DNA of 64,000 bases from Glaciimonas sp. CA11.2. Its GTDB lineage: Bacteria; Pseudomonadota; Gammaproteobacteria; Burkholderiales; Burkholderiaceae_D. The stretch covers positions 1,488,001 through 1,552,000 of the forward strand of contig NZ_JAVIWL010000001.1 in assembly GCF_034314045.1 (NCBI RefSeq), read 5' to 3'. Both the position numbers and the translations under genes were made by a program. How positions within the stretch are numbered: the first letter of the stretch is position 1; each line of letters starts with the position of its first letter. This document shows positions 56,778 to 64,000 of this stretch, one piece after another. The notes beneath the pieces are model-generated. The model saw nothing but the letters and a program-made list of their open reading frames with translations, was not told the DNA's origin and made no database searches.

Positions 56778-58031
56778 CTACACTTTAAAAGCGGCTAACT
56801 TCTTCGCTACAGCAACATTCTTAAGCGTGACGTATTGCGGCAAACCGTTTTCATATTGCGGATAATCCTCGCCCTGAATCAGGGGCAACAGATAGCGCTT
56901 ACATTTCTCGGTAATCCCGAACCCATCGCGGCTGATAAAGTCTTTTGGCATAAACTTCTCCACGTTCGCCACGTCTTTCAGGTCCGCCACGCCAATCCGA
57001 TACTTATACGGCACGTCAGACAAGCGCTGAATCGTCGGCATCACGGCATTGCGTCCCTTCACCGCCAGCTCAACCGCCGCCTGACCCAGTTGATAAGCTT
57101 GCTTGACATCGGTCTTAGAGGCGATGTGACGGGCTGAGCGCTGCAAATAATCCGCTACCGCCCAATGAAATTTATAGCCAAGCGCATCCTTGATAAGGTT
57201 CGCCACGACTGGCGCCGCGCCACCCAACTGGGCATGACCGAATGCATCAGTAGTGCCTTGTTCGGCCAAGAATCTGCCGTCCGCGTAATGACATCCTTCT
57301 GACACGACGATGGTGCAATAACCAAATTTTTTAACGTTTGCATCGACTCGGGCCAGAAATTTCTTCTGATCGAATACGACTTCCGGAAACAAAATCACCA
57401 CTGGAATATTGTGATCAATCAACAGTCCGCCCGCTGCCGCAATCCATCCGGCGTGACGCCCCATCACCTCAAGGACAAAAATTTTGGTGGAAGTCTTGGC
57501 CATCGATTTGACATCGAACGAGGCTTCCAGCGTTGATACCGCAACGTACTTGGCGACCGATCCAAAACCGGGACAACAGTCGGTAATCGGGAGATCGTTA
57601 TCGATCGTCTTTGGCACGTGGATGGCTTGCACCGGATAGCCCAATGCTTCCGATAACTGCGAGACTTTAAAACAGGTATCAGCCGAATCACCGCCACCGT
57701 TGTAGAAAAAATACCCGATGTTATGCGCCTTAAACACGGCGATCAGGCGTTCGTATTCACGCTTATTGGCTTCCAGGCTTTTCAATTTATAGCGGCAGGA
57801 ACCGAATGCACCCGACGGCGTATAGCGCAGGGCTGCGATGTCGGCGACCGATTCTTTGGTGGTGTCGATCAAGTCTTCAGTGAGCGCACCGATGATGCCG
57901 TTACGACCAGCGTAGACCTTACCGATAGTGTCTTTATGCTTGCGCGCGGTTTCGATTAATCCGCAGGCGGAAGCATTGATGACAGCGGTGACGCCACCGG
58001 ATTGCGCGTAAAAGGCGTTCTTTTTAGCCAT
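56778..58031 (-). CDS. 6-phosphofructokinase, probable pyrophosphate-dependent
   Basis: 417 residues from the ATG at 58031 (GGAG 9 nt upstream, product begins MAKKNAFYAQSGG); longer readings add 58 unrelated residues. Motifs: QSGGVTAVIN (substrate/phosphate), NGGGDSADT (about 111-119), VPKTIDNDLP (about 140-149, catalytic TIDND), GSVAKYVA and MGRHAGWIAAA. The Asp in place of Gly after GGG and the general clade suggest PPi- rather than ATP-dependence, which is family knowledge rather than proof. Phosphorylates fructose 6-phosphate reversibly. Confidence 0.85.
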   Translation of the reverse strand: MAKKNAFYAQSGGVTAVINASACGLIETARKHKDTIGKVYAGRNGIIGALTEDLIDTTKESVADIAALRYTPSGAFGSCRYKLKSLEANKREYERLIAVFKAHNIGYFFYNGGGDSADTCFKVSQLSEALGYPVQAIHVPKTIDNDLPITDCCPGFGSVAKYVAVSTLEASFDVKSMAKTSTKIFVLEVMGRHAGWIAAAGGLLIDHNIPVVILFPEVVFDQKKFLARVDANVKKFGYCTIVVSEGCHYADGRFLAEQGTTDAFGHAQLGGAAPVVANLIKDALGYKFHWAVADYLQRSARHIASKTDVKQAYQLGQAAVELAVKGRNAVMPTIQRLSDVPYKYRIGVADLKDVANVEKFMPKDFISRDGFGITEKCKRYLLPLIQGEDYPQYENGLPQYVTLKNVAVAKKLAAFKV

Positions 58032-58256
58032 GGATTTATTCTCCGAGTTGTCGATACATTCACATTGGCTAGTATTGCCAGTTGCGACGCAGATTGCAAT
58101 CGTTTCTACTCGACGGCCGTTGATCAACAAAACTGCCGAAGCTGATACGTCGGGCCGAACGGACGGTGAGACGCATAGCAAAAAATGGCGCAAACACCTT
58201 GACACCCGTTCGGCGCATCAATTCAGCGACGGCTTGAATAGCACTGCATGGCTTGC

Positions 58257-59462
58257 TTACTTAGCCGCGTTAGCCTTCATCCACTCGGTCAGCGCCACGC
58301 GGCCGGTCGTCGAGAAGTCGGTAAAAACACCGTCTGTACCCAAGTCAAAATACGCCTTGTATTCCGCTTTAGGATCGCCGTTATAGGTCTTGGTCAGGCG
58401 CACACCTTCATCACGAAACGTGAACGGATGCACGAACAAACCCGCCTTGTGCGCATCAGCGACCAAACTTGTCGGCGCCATATTTGAGGCCTGATCTAAC
58501 GATTTCACCGCATTGCCGGATGCATCAACGCCCTGCGGTGGCAAAATATATAACTTCCATGGCCCAATACCATCTGCGTAAGTCTTAATTTCTGCCAGAC
58601 CGGCTGGCGTGACCATTGCCGCGAAAGTCCGCGGGTCATTAGCTTGCAGCCATGAGTAAGGTTTAGCAGTGTCGGGCGAACCGTAGGTCATTGCACCGGT
58701 TTTAAAATTGGTGCCGTCGCCGTCGATCAATTGCACGACCTTGGTTTTCAACCCCATCTTGCGCATTAACTTCAAACTAGTCGGCTCAAACGACTGCACA
58801 AAAACGGGCGAGTCTGGCGTATTCCAACCTTCTTTAATCAGCATTGCCAACAATTTATCTTCCAGCGGCACGCCTAACTGGCGTTGATAAATCGGATTTT
58901 TGGTTTCCGGATAAATAAACATTTTGCGTTGCGGATGGGCGGCCATAGTCGCCTTGGCAAGATCAATCACTTCCTGAAACGTCGCCAGCGGATACAAACC
59001 GTCATATTGCTTGCTACGCGTAGCGATTGGCTGCTTGACACGCAAAGTCTTCAGCTCGGCAGCCGTGAAATCACTGAAATACCACTCTGGACCGGTAGCA
59101 ACCCCATCCACCATGCGCGATTTTTTGCGTGGGGCGAATTCGGGGTGACTAGCAACATCGGTTGTGTCGCTCAAAAAAACGTTATGACAGGCAAACAAAA
59201 CACCGTCGCTAGAAGATTGCAAATCCAGTTCGAGCGCATCAGTACCGGCGGCAATCGCAGCCTGATAACCAGCGATGACTTCTTCAGGATAAAGACCAGG
59301 CAACCCACGATGCCCAACAATCAAAGGCGGATTGCCATCCAATGTTTTAAAGACACCGCCACTACGTCCGGCAGTTTGCAAATTGCCATTATTGCCAGCA
59401 CACCCTGCGATCAATAACGTAGCGGTGATGAGTGAGGCGGTAACAGTCAGTGATCGTTTCAT
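58257..59462 (-). CDS. glpQ: Glycerophosphodiester phosphodiesterase (periplasmic)
   Basis: 401 residues with a lipoprotein-like signal (LLIAGCAGN, Cys21). GDPD motifs: VGHRGLPGLYPEEV (HRG), GTDALELDLQSSSDGVLFACHN (Glu-Asp metal site and His), and FIYPETKNP, VQSFEP later. It hydrolyses glycerophosphodiesters to glycerol 3-phosphate and an alcohol. No glpT transporter in view. A 69-bp repeat lies upstream at its promoter. Confidence 0.9.
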   Translation of the reverse strand: MKRSLTVTASLITATLLIAGCAGNNGNLQTAGRSGGVFKTLDGNPPLIVGHRGLPGLYPEEVIAGYQAAIAAGTDALELDLQSSSDGVLFACHNVFLSDTTDVASHPEFAPRKKSRMVDGVATGPEWYFSDFTAAELKTLRVKQPIATRSKQYDGLYPLATFQEVIDLAKATMAAHPQRKMFIYPETKNPIYQRQLGVPLEDKLLAMLIKEGWNTPDSPVFVQSFEPTSLKLMRKMGLKTKVVQLIDGDGTNFKTGAMTYGSPDTAKPYSWLQANDPRTFAAMVTPAGLAEIKTYADGIGPWKLYILPPQGVDASGNAVKSLDQASNMAPTSLVADAHKAGLFVHPFTFRDEGVRLTKTYNGDPKAEYKAYFDLGTDGVFTDFSTTGRVALTEWMKANAAK

Positions 59463-59499
59463 AAGTCCTTTGAGATGCGTTTAGGGAAGTCACCAGCAG

Positions 59500-59780
59500 C
59501 ATTTTGGCACGGTTAAAAAATGCCGAAAATTGATAGCTTATTAGATAACGTAGTAAACACCATTTTGGTGACCGCTTCATGACCTGAAACTCACCTAAAA
59601 AATTGTCAGCCAATAACCGTGGACTGTCGCAAATTCGGCCCGGCAAGGCGTGCCGACGCAGACAGTACGATTAGTACGATTAGTACGGCAAGGACAGCAC
59701 AACGCAGCTATCATTTTGTCACGGTTAAAAACCACCGAAAATTGACAACTTATTAGATAACGTAGCAAACCCGATTTTGG
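59500..59780. repeat. 69-bp direct repeats upstream of glpQ
   Basis: Copies at 59500-59568 and 59712-59780 agree at 60 of 69 positions without gaps. Both carry CACGGTTAAAAA and CTTATTAGATAACGTAG. The second ends exactly at the left end of the IS66 element. Between them is a spacer of about 140 bp with a short TAGTACGAT tandem repeat. Confidence 0.75.
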
Positions 59781-59872
59781 CGTAAGCGTCTTCCTAGTGC
59801 CGTCTGGACTGCCTGAGCGCGGTTATTCATGATCAAATTTTGGCACAGTATTTGTGCCCACAAATTCTGATT

Positions 59873-60265
59873 ATGGACACAAATTTTCAACCGACCATTT
59901 CAAAGAACGCACGCGGCCACTATCGCCAGCATCCGCTGGAGTTCAAGCGCGCCTTGGTTGCGCTATCGCTCAAACCGGGCGCCTCGGTCGCGCGCATCGC
60001 GCGCGAACACGGTGTCAACGCCAACCAGGTGTTCAACTGGCGCCGGCTGTATCAACAAGGGCGCCTCGGTGTGCCGGCGTTGATGCGCACCGATGGCTTG
60101 TTGCCGGTGGTGCTGGCGCCCTCGGCGCCCGCGCCGAACAACGCCGATGCCGATGGCGACGCCGGCGGCACCATCGTGCTGGAGCTGGGCGAAGTCCGTG
60201 TACGCATCGAAGGCCAGCCCAACGCAGCCACGCTGGCCCAAGTATTGGATCGGGTGCTACGATGA
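59873..60265 (+). CDS. tnpA: IS66 accessory protein TnpA
   Basis: 130 residues; helix-turn-helix protein with [22 protein letters not shown] (IS66 Orf1 pattern), followed by an acidic tail. DNA-binding accessory of IS66 transposition. Start at the ATG 59873 (MDTNFQP); longer in-frame reading exists. Its TGA overlaps the tnpB ATG (ATGA). Confidence 0.85.
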   Translation: MDTNFQPTISKNARGHYRQHPLEFKRALVALSLKPGASVARIAREHGVNANQVFNWRRLYQQGRLGVPALMRTDGLLPVVLAPSAPAPNNADADGDAGGTIVLELGEVRVRIEGQPNAATLAQVLDRVLR

Positions 60266-60681
60266 TCGGGCTGCCCGCCGGTACCAAGGTGTGGCTTGCC
60301 GCCGGCACTACCGACATGCGCTCCGGCTTCAATGGCTTGGCTGCCAAAGTGCAGACGGCGCTTGAGGAAGACCCGTTCAGCGGCCACGTGTTCGTGTTCC
60401 GTGGCCGGCGCGGCGACCTCGTCAAATTACTGTGGTGGAGCGGCGATGGCCTGTGCCTGTTGGCCAAGCGGCTTGAACGCGGTCGCTTCATCTGGCCGCA
60501 GGCTACCAGCGGTTCGGTGGCGCTGACGCAAGCGCAGCTGTCGATGCTGCTCGAAGGCATAGACTGGCGGCGGCCGGAACGGACCTGGAAACCAACGTCG
60601 GCCTTGAAAACGACACAAGCCTCGCGTAAACTTGGCGCATGCTCAGCACAGCCGACCTGCCCAACGACATCGCCGCCTTGA
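60262..60681 (+). CDS. tnpB: IS66 accessory protein TnpB
   Basis: 139 residues beginning [22 protein letters not shown], with [26 protein letters not shown] and [14 protein letters not shown], the standard IS66 Orf2 signature. Slightly longer at the C-terminus than usual (about 115). Required accessory of unknown mechanism. Translationally coupled to tnpA; overlaps the start of tnpC. Confidence 0.88.
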   Translation: MIGLPAGTKVWLAAGTTDMRSGFNGLAAKVQTALEEDPFSGHVFVFRGRRGDLVKLLWWSGDGLCLLAKRLERGRFIWPQATSGSVALTQAQLSMLLEGIDWRRPERTWKPTSALKTTQASRKLGACSAQPTCPTTSPP

Positions 60682-62205
60682 AGGCGCTGCTGCTCGCCCA
60701 AGACGAGGTGGTGGAGGGTCGCCCAAGACGAGGTGGTGGAAGGGCTGCGCGAACAACTGAACACGCGCGCCGTCGAGATCGAGCACCTCAAGCTGCAGAT
60801 CGCTAAATTGCGGCGCATGCAGTTCGGTCGCAAGTCGGAAAAGCTCGACCACCAGATCGAGCAGCTGGAGTTGCAGCTGGAAGACTTGCAGGCCGACGAG
60901 GCGGAGGCGGCGCGCGAGATGCCGGCGGCCGACCAGGCACCGCGCAAGAAATCGGTGCGCCGGCCGTTGCCCGATCATTTGCCGCGAGACGAGAAGGTCT
61001 ATGCACCGACGACCGATGCCTGCCCGGCCTGCGGTGGCGGCCTGCGGCCTCTGGGCGAGGACGTGGCCGAGCAACTGGAATTCGTGCCGGCCAGCTTCCG
61101 CGTGATTCGTCATGTGCCCCCCAAGCTGGCATGCGCCTGCTGCGACGCCATCGTCCAGGCGCCGGCGCCGAGCCGGCCAATCGAGCGCGGCATCGCCGGC
61201 CCAGGTTTGCTGGCGCACATCCTGGTGGCCAAGTTCGCCGATCATCTGCCGCTGTATCGCCAGTCCGTCATCTACGCGCGCGAGGGCGTCGACTTGGATC
61301 GTGCGCTGCTGGCGAGCTGGGTCGGCGCAGCCAGTGCGTTGCTGCGCCCGTTGGTCGACGCCATTCGCCGCCACGTACTGGCGGCATCGAAGTTGCATGC
61401 CGACGATACGCCGATCCCGGTGCTGGCCCCCGGCAACGGCAAAACCAAGACGGCGCGCCTGTGGACTTATGTGCGCGACGACAGGTCTTCCGGCGACACC
61501 ACGCCGCCAGCGGTCTGGTTTGCCTACACACCCGACCGCAAGGGCATCCATCCGCAGACCCACCTAGCCAAGTTTGAAGGCGTGCTGCAAGCGGACGCCT
61601 ATGCCGGCTTCAACGCCTTGTTCGAGGACGGCACGATCCGCGAAGCGGCATGTTGGGCGCACGCGCGGCGCAAATTCCACGATCTGCACGCCGCCCGCGC
61701 GACGCCGCTGACCACCGAGGCGCTGCGCCGGATCGCCGAGCTCTATGTGATCGAGGCTGAGGTCCGGAGCAAGCCGCCCGACGAACGACGACAAGTTCGG
61801 CAAGCCCGTTCGCGCCCGCTGCTCGACGACCTGGAGCGCGGGCTGCGCGCCACGCTCGATACTTTATCGCGCAAATCTGACACGGCGGCGGCGATCCTGT
61901 ACGCGCTCAAGCTGTGGCCGGCACTGCTGCGCTACCGCGACGACGGCGCAATCGAGATTGATAACTCGGCAGCCGAACGCGCATTGCGTGGTGTCGCCAT
62001 CGGCCGCCGCAACTACCTGTTCGCCGGCGCCGACAGCGGCGGCGAGCGCGCCGCCGCGATCTACTCGCTGATCGGCACGGCTAGGCTGAACGGTGTCGAC
62101 CCCGAAGCCTGGTTGCGTCACGTGCTGACGCATATCGCCGATCATCCCGTGAACCGGGTTGATGATTTCTTGCCTTGGAACTGCAACCTGCCAGCAGCCC
62201 TTTGA
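60639..62205 (+). pseudogene. tnpC: IS66 transposase TnpC, frameshifted
   Basis: The natural start is ATG 60639 (product [26 protein letters not shown]), but a 25-bp tandem duplication at 60695-60744 shifts the frame; the downstream frame is open from GTG 60733 to 62205 (490 residues). It has the zinc-finger region (CPACGGG, CACCDA), DDE_Tnp_IS66 domain ([30 protein letters not shown], then [10 protein letters not shown] with the Glu) and IS66 C-terminal domain. The duplication probably inactivates it unless a downstream start is used. Confidence 0.85.
60695..60744 (+). repeat. 25-bp tandem duplication breaking tnpC
   Basis: Copies 60695-60719 and 60720-60744 share 21 identical leading bases (CGCCCAAGACGAGG...). 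Removing one copy restores a continuous frame from ATG 60639 ([12 protein letters not shown]). Confidence 0.85.
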
Positions 62206-62287
62206 GATCACGCCGCTTCCCAGCGGTGTGACGCCATCATCGATCAAATCCCTCCTGCACTCAAGATGGCGCTGAGCGGACGCTTAC

Positions 62288-62571
62288 CTAGGCCTCACGG
62301 TGCTTTGTGACTTAAAACAATAAAGTTGGTCGGACTGACGCGAGGTAAGTGACTGTTTTTGCTGGACCCGAACGATTGAGAAAAGTTGACCGTTTGAACC
62401 CAAGACAGAAACCCGCTCACCAGAAAAGCGACTGCGCAGAGTTGTATTGAAGAGAGCCGGTCCTACGGGGCCGGTTTTTTTTCGTCGGTACTGTTGATGG
62501 CGTTATCGGTGAGCCCGCTGTCAGTGCACGCGACAGACCCACGGTCAAGAAGCATTGAACCGGCTGATGCG
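62288..62571. other. Spacer between IS66 and DUF4157 gene
   Basis: 284 bp with the orphan terminator and no supported gene. Confidence 0.4.
62455..62484 (+). terminator. Intrinsic terminator without an upstream gene
   Basis: GCCGGTCC paired with GGGGCCGG (one G-T) and a run of eight T on the plus strand. The plus-strand gene it served is absent, next to the IS66 right end, which fits an IS-adjacent deletion. Confidence 0.75.
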
Positions 62572-64000
62572 TTATTCGATAAAGCCGAAGCCTCGCGACA
62601 AGAAGTTGCTGCCGTCCACACGATGGCAATTGCCATGACTATCGAAGAGCATCTCAATCAGCTGGTGTACACTGAAGTTTTTTGCAGCATCGGCACCCAC
62701 GCCCTGATAGCGAAGCGCGCGTTCGTCCGGTGTGAACAGTGCAAGTTTCTGGTCTCGCGCGATGCCATAATCCGCTTCGTTGTCAAACAGGTTTTCCGCT
62801 GCCCAGTCAAAATTGTTAAAAAGGATGCCCATCATTTTTTCCCTTAGCACCTCCGGCATGTCAGCAATGCTTACCGCTGCTTCAGGCGCGTCCGCCGTCG
62901 CCGTGATGATTGCATCCCGCGCTGTACCAACAGCTGCATAGTCTTCAATTTCAAACACATTTTTGTTGGCGCGCTGCCTTGCCTGATCGCCGCTGCTCAG
63001 GATGGGCTCTGCCTTGGGGACGAGCTGCTGAATACGCAGGACCATGGCAGAGAGTTGGATGTGGCTGGGATTCAACTCGCCAAGGCCCAGGAATTCCTTC
63101 AAAGCACCGATCACGTTGTAGACAAACACTGGCTTCTCGGCTTCATTGAGCCTGGTGACCAGGGCTTCGTGATCGGCGCCGTTAAAAATTTCAATGGCAT
63201 TGATTTCAAAGCTGTCCTTATCGGCGAACTGCGCATCCATTCCGGCACCCACATCGCCGGCCCCCAAGCCGCGGATGACACCGTTGGTTTTCAGAAGAGC
63301 CAAAATGGGCTGGTAGCGAGCTGCTTGCGCCGCATCGGTCACCTTGTGAATGAGTACCTGGTCAATATAGTTATCGAATCGCTCAGCGACTTCCCGAATG
63401 TGCGCATCAAGCCCCGCGGGAGGTGTGCGATCGACCTTGTAGATGATGTTAAATTCGCCTCGCGTTCTTCCACCCGCGACCGCATCGTCAATCGCCGTCG
63501 CCAGACTCAAAATCGTCCCGTCGTAAGAATCGGCGCCGTCAAATGTTGTATAGCCCTCCGCAATCGCAAGTCTTATCTCCTCAAGGCTGCGTCCCGACAG
63601 TCCAAAAATAACATTGCCCGCCTCACCAATTTTGCGTTGCACTATCGGCTGGGCCGCTACAGTGGACGAGCGTTTCTGAACCGGATTTTCACGCCCGCGT
63701 GCGAACGCTTCCACGCTGGCCTGTGGTGAGTCGTGCGCATTTTTGCCAGGGCTTTCGCCAAGCGCCAGGTCGCCCATGATGTCGGCCTCATGCTCGAGAC
63801 CGGCATCATCATTCACGTTCACGCCGCCTTTCATCTGCCGCGTCGGTGCCACCCTGCCCTGCGCCTGTTGGACGACGTGCCAGGCCTCATGCGGCAGGTG
63901 CCTTTCCTGCCCGGGCGCCACATGAATGTCACTGTCCTGCGCATAGGCGTGGGCCTGCAAAAGGGCCGGCTTATGCGAGTTGAAATGCACCTTCACATGA
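62572..64000 (-). CDS. DUF4157 (eCIS core) protein fused to AKR-like domain, 5' end outside window
   Basis: At least 475 residues; the frame is open beyond the window edge, and the visible start (V-K-V-H-F-N-S) is the middle of the DUF4157 motif, so the N-terminus is missing. Visible order: DUF4157 with AYAQ, PGQERHLPHEAWHVVQQ (zincin-like HEAWH at residues 36-40 of the visible part) and NDDAGLEHEAD; linker; then from about 128 an aldo-keto-reductase-like barrel: GYTTFDGADSY (D153, Y158), IIYKVD (K187), DYIDxVLIHK-type LIHKV (H217), and further strands to about 330; C-terminal 140 residues unassigned. All four catalytic positions of AKRs are kept with near-standard spacing. DUF4157 marks cargo of extracellular contractile injection systems, so the barrel is likely the effector. 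No eCIS genes in view. Numbering is from the visible end. Confidence 0.8.
   Translation of the reverse strand, partial: HVKVHFNSHKPALLQAHAYAQDSDIHVAPGQERHLPHEAWHVVQQAQGRVAPTRQMKGGVNVNDDAGLEHEADIMGDLALGESPGKNAHDSPQASVEAFARGRENPVQKRSSTVAAQPIVQRKIGEAGNVIFGLSGRSLEEIRLAIAEGYTTFDGADSYDGTILSLATAIDDAVAGGRTRGEFNIIYKVDRTPPAGLDAHIREVAERFDNYIDQVLIHKVTDAAQAARYQPILALLKTNGVIRGLGAGDVGAGMDAQFADKDSFEINAIEIFNGADHEALVTRLNEAEKPVFVYNVIGALKEFLGLGELNPSHIQLSAMVLRIQQLVPKAEPILSSGDQARQRANKNVFEIEDYAAVGTARDAIITATADAPEAAVSIADMPEVLREKMMGILFNNFDWAAENLFDNEADYGIARDQKLALFTPDERALRYQGVGADAAKNFSVHQLIEMLFDSHGNCHRVDGSNFLSRGFGFIE

Larger units (their letters stand above)
59782..62287 (+). mobile_element. IS66-family insertion sequence
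   Basis: 2506 bp, distinctly GC-richer than its surroundings. Ends: GTAAGCGTC at 59782 and its complement ending at 62287; the inverted repeats agree at about 22 of 31 positions. Contains tnpA, tnpB and tnpC in the order and overlap typical of IS66. The 8 bp on either side (ATTTTGGC and CTAGGCCT) differ, so no target duplication survives: the right side was probably altered by a later deletion. Confidence 0.9.

Noticed and set aside
59854..60681. 275-codon frame spanning tnpA in another frame into tnpB
   Set aside because: Only the part from 60262 is TnpB; the first half is out-of-frame tnpA.
60033..61563. Long minus-strand frames opposite IS66
   Set aside because: High-GC antisense frames with Arg/Gly/Ala-rich products and no motifs; common artefact in GC-rich IS66 genes.
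62312..62350. GGACTGACGC-like stretch near the IS66 right side as a second MITE end
   Set aside because: Only the first ten bases resemble the 47660 element and no partner inverted repeat is found within 300 bp.

Overview
The window looks like the chromosome of a betaproteobacterium of the family Oxalobacteraceae. Moderate GC, the periplasmic MsrB/MsrA pair, the DUF2946 - TonB receptor - PepSY cluster and many Burkholderiales-type proteins all fit; a Glaciimonas-like genus is my guess, and no marker gene here proves it. I see no rRNA, tRNA or CRISPR array.

Layout. 0-5 kb: an RHS-repeat protein with a small gene 3 bp behind it (toxin-immunity-like layout), then a 21-codon lysine-rich peptide gene ending Ala-Tyr-Trp, a strong hairpin terminator, and a 306-residue aminopeptidase-T-like protein that has lost one metal ligand. 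This pair is the best candidate for a new RiPP-like system. 4.4-11.4 kb: housekeeping (CDP-diacylglycerol pyrophosphatase, xylulokinase, aldose 1-epimerase, PAP2 phosphatase, an OmpR/PhoB-type two-component system). 11.4-20.2 kb: three tandem copies of an unrecognised secreted protein built from about 100-residue repeats, each copied with its flanking DNA and a conserved hairpin. 20.6-25.3 kb: a chaperone-usher pilus operon on the minus strand.

25.8-38.3 kb: RDD protein, two small secreted proteins, tartrate/D-malate dehydrogenase, a CHASE3-PAS-GGDEF-EAL protein, a metal-uptake cluster (DUF2946, TonB receptor, PepSY) and an OprB-like porin. 38.6-47.6 kb: a minus-strand locus of FrpC-like proteins. 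Two of them share a nearly identical self-processing-type module (Asp-Pro followed by a calcium-binding LDLDGDG segment) but have unrelated N-termini. Small membrane-protein genes alternate with them, and the locus also holds the collapsed remains of a third module and its broken partner. This is laid out like a module-shuffling toxin/immunity array.

47.6-59.5 kb: a gene-poor stretch with a MITE-like element and a decayed cytochrome c gene, then msrB, msrA, a VOC protein, rhlE, a polysaccharide deacetylase, ggt, an orphan barstar-like gene, a phosphofructokinase and glpQ. 59.8-62.3 kb: a GC-rich IS66-family element whose tnpC is frameshifted by a short tandem duplication. The right edge holds the 3' part of a DUF4157 (eCIS-associated) protein fused to an aldo-keto-reductase-like domain with all four catalytic residues; it runs off the window.

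Taken together, the accessory content is dominated by surface and contact-dependent weapons or adhesins (RHS, FrpC-like/RTX, DUF4157 fusion, pilus, repeat proteins, orphan barstar), set between ordinary metabolic genes.
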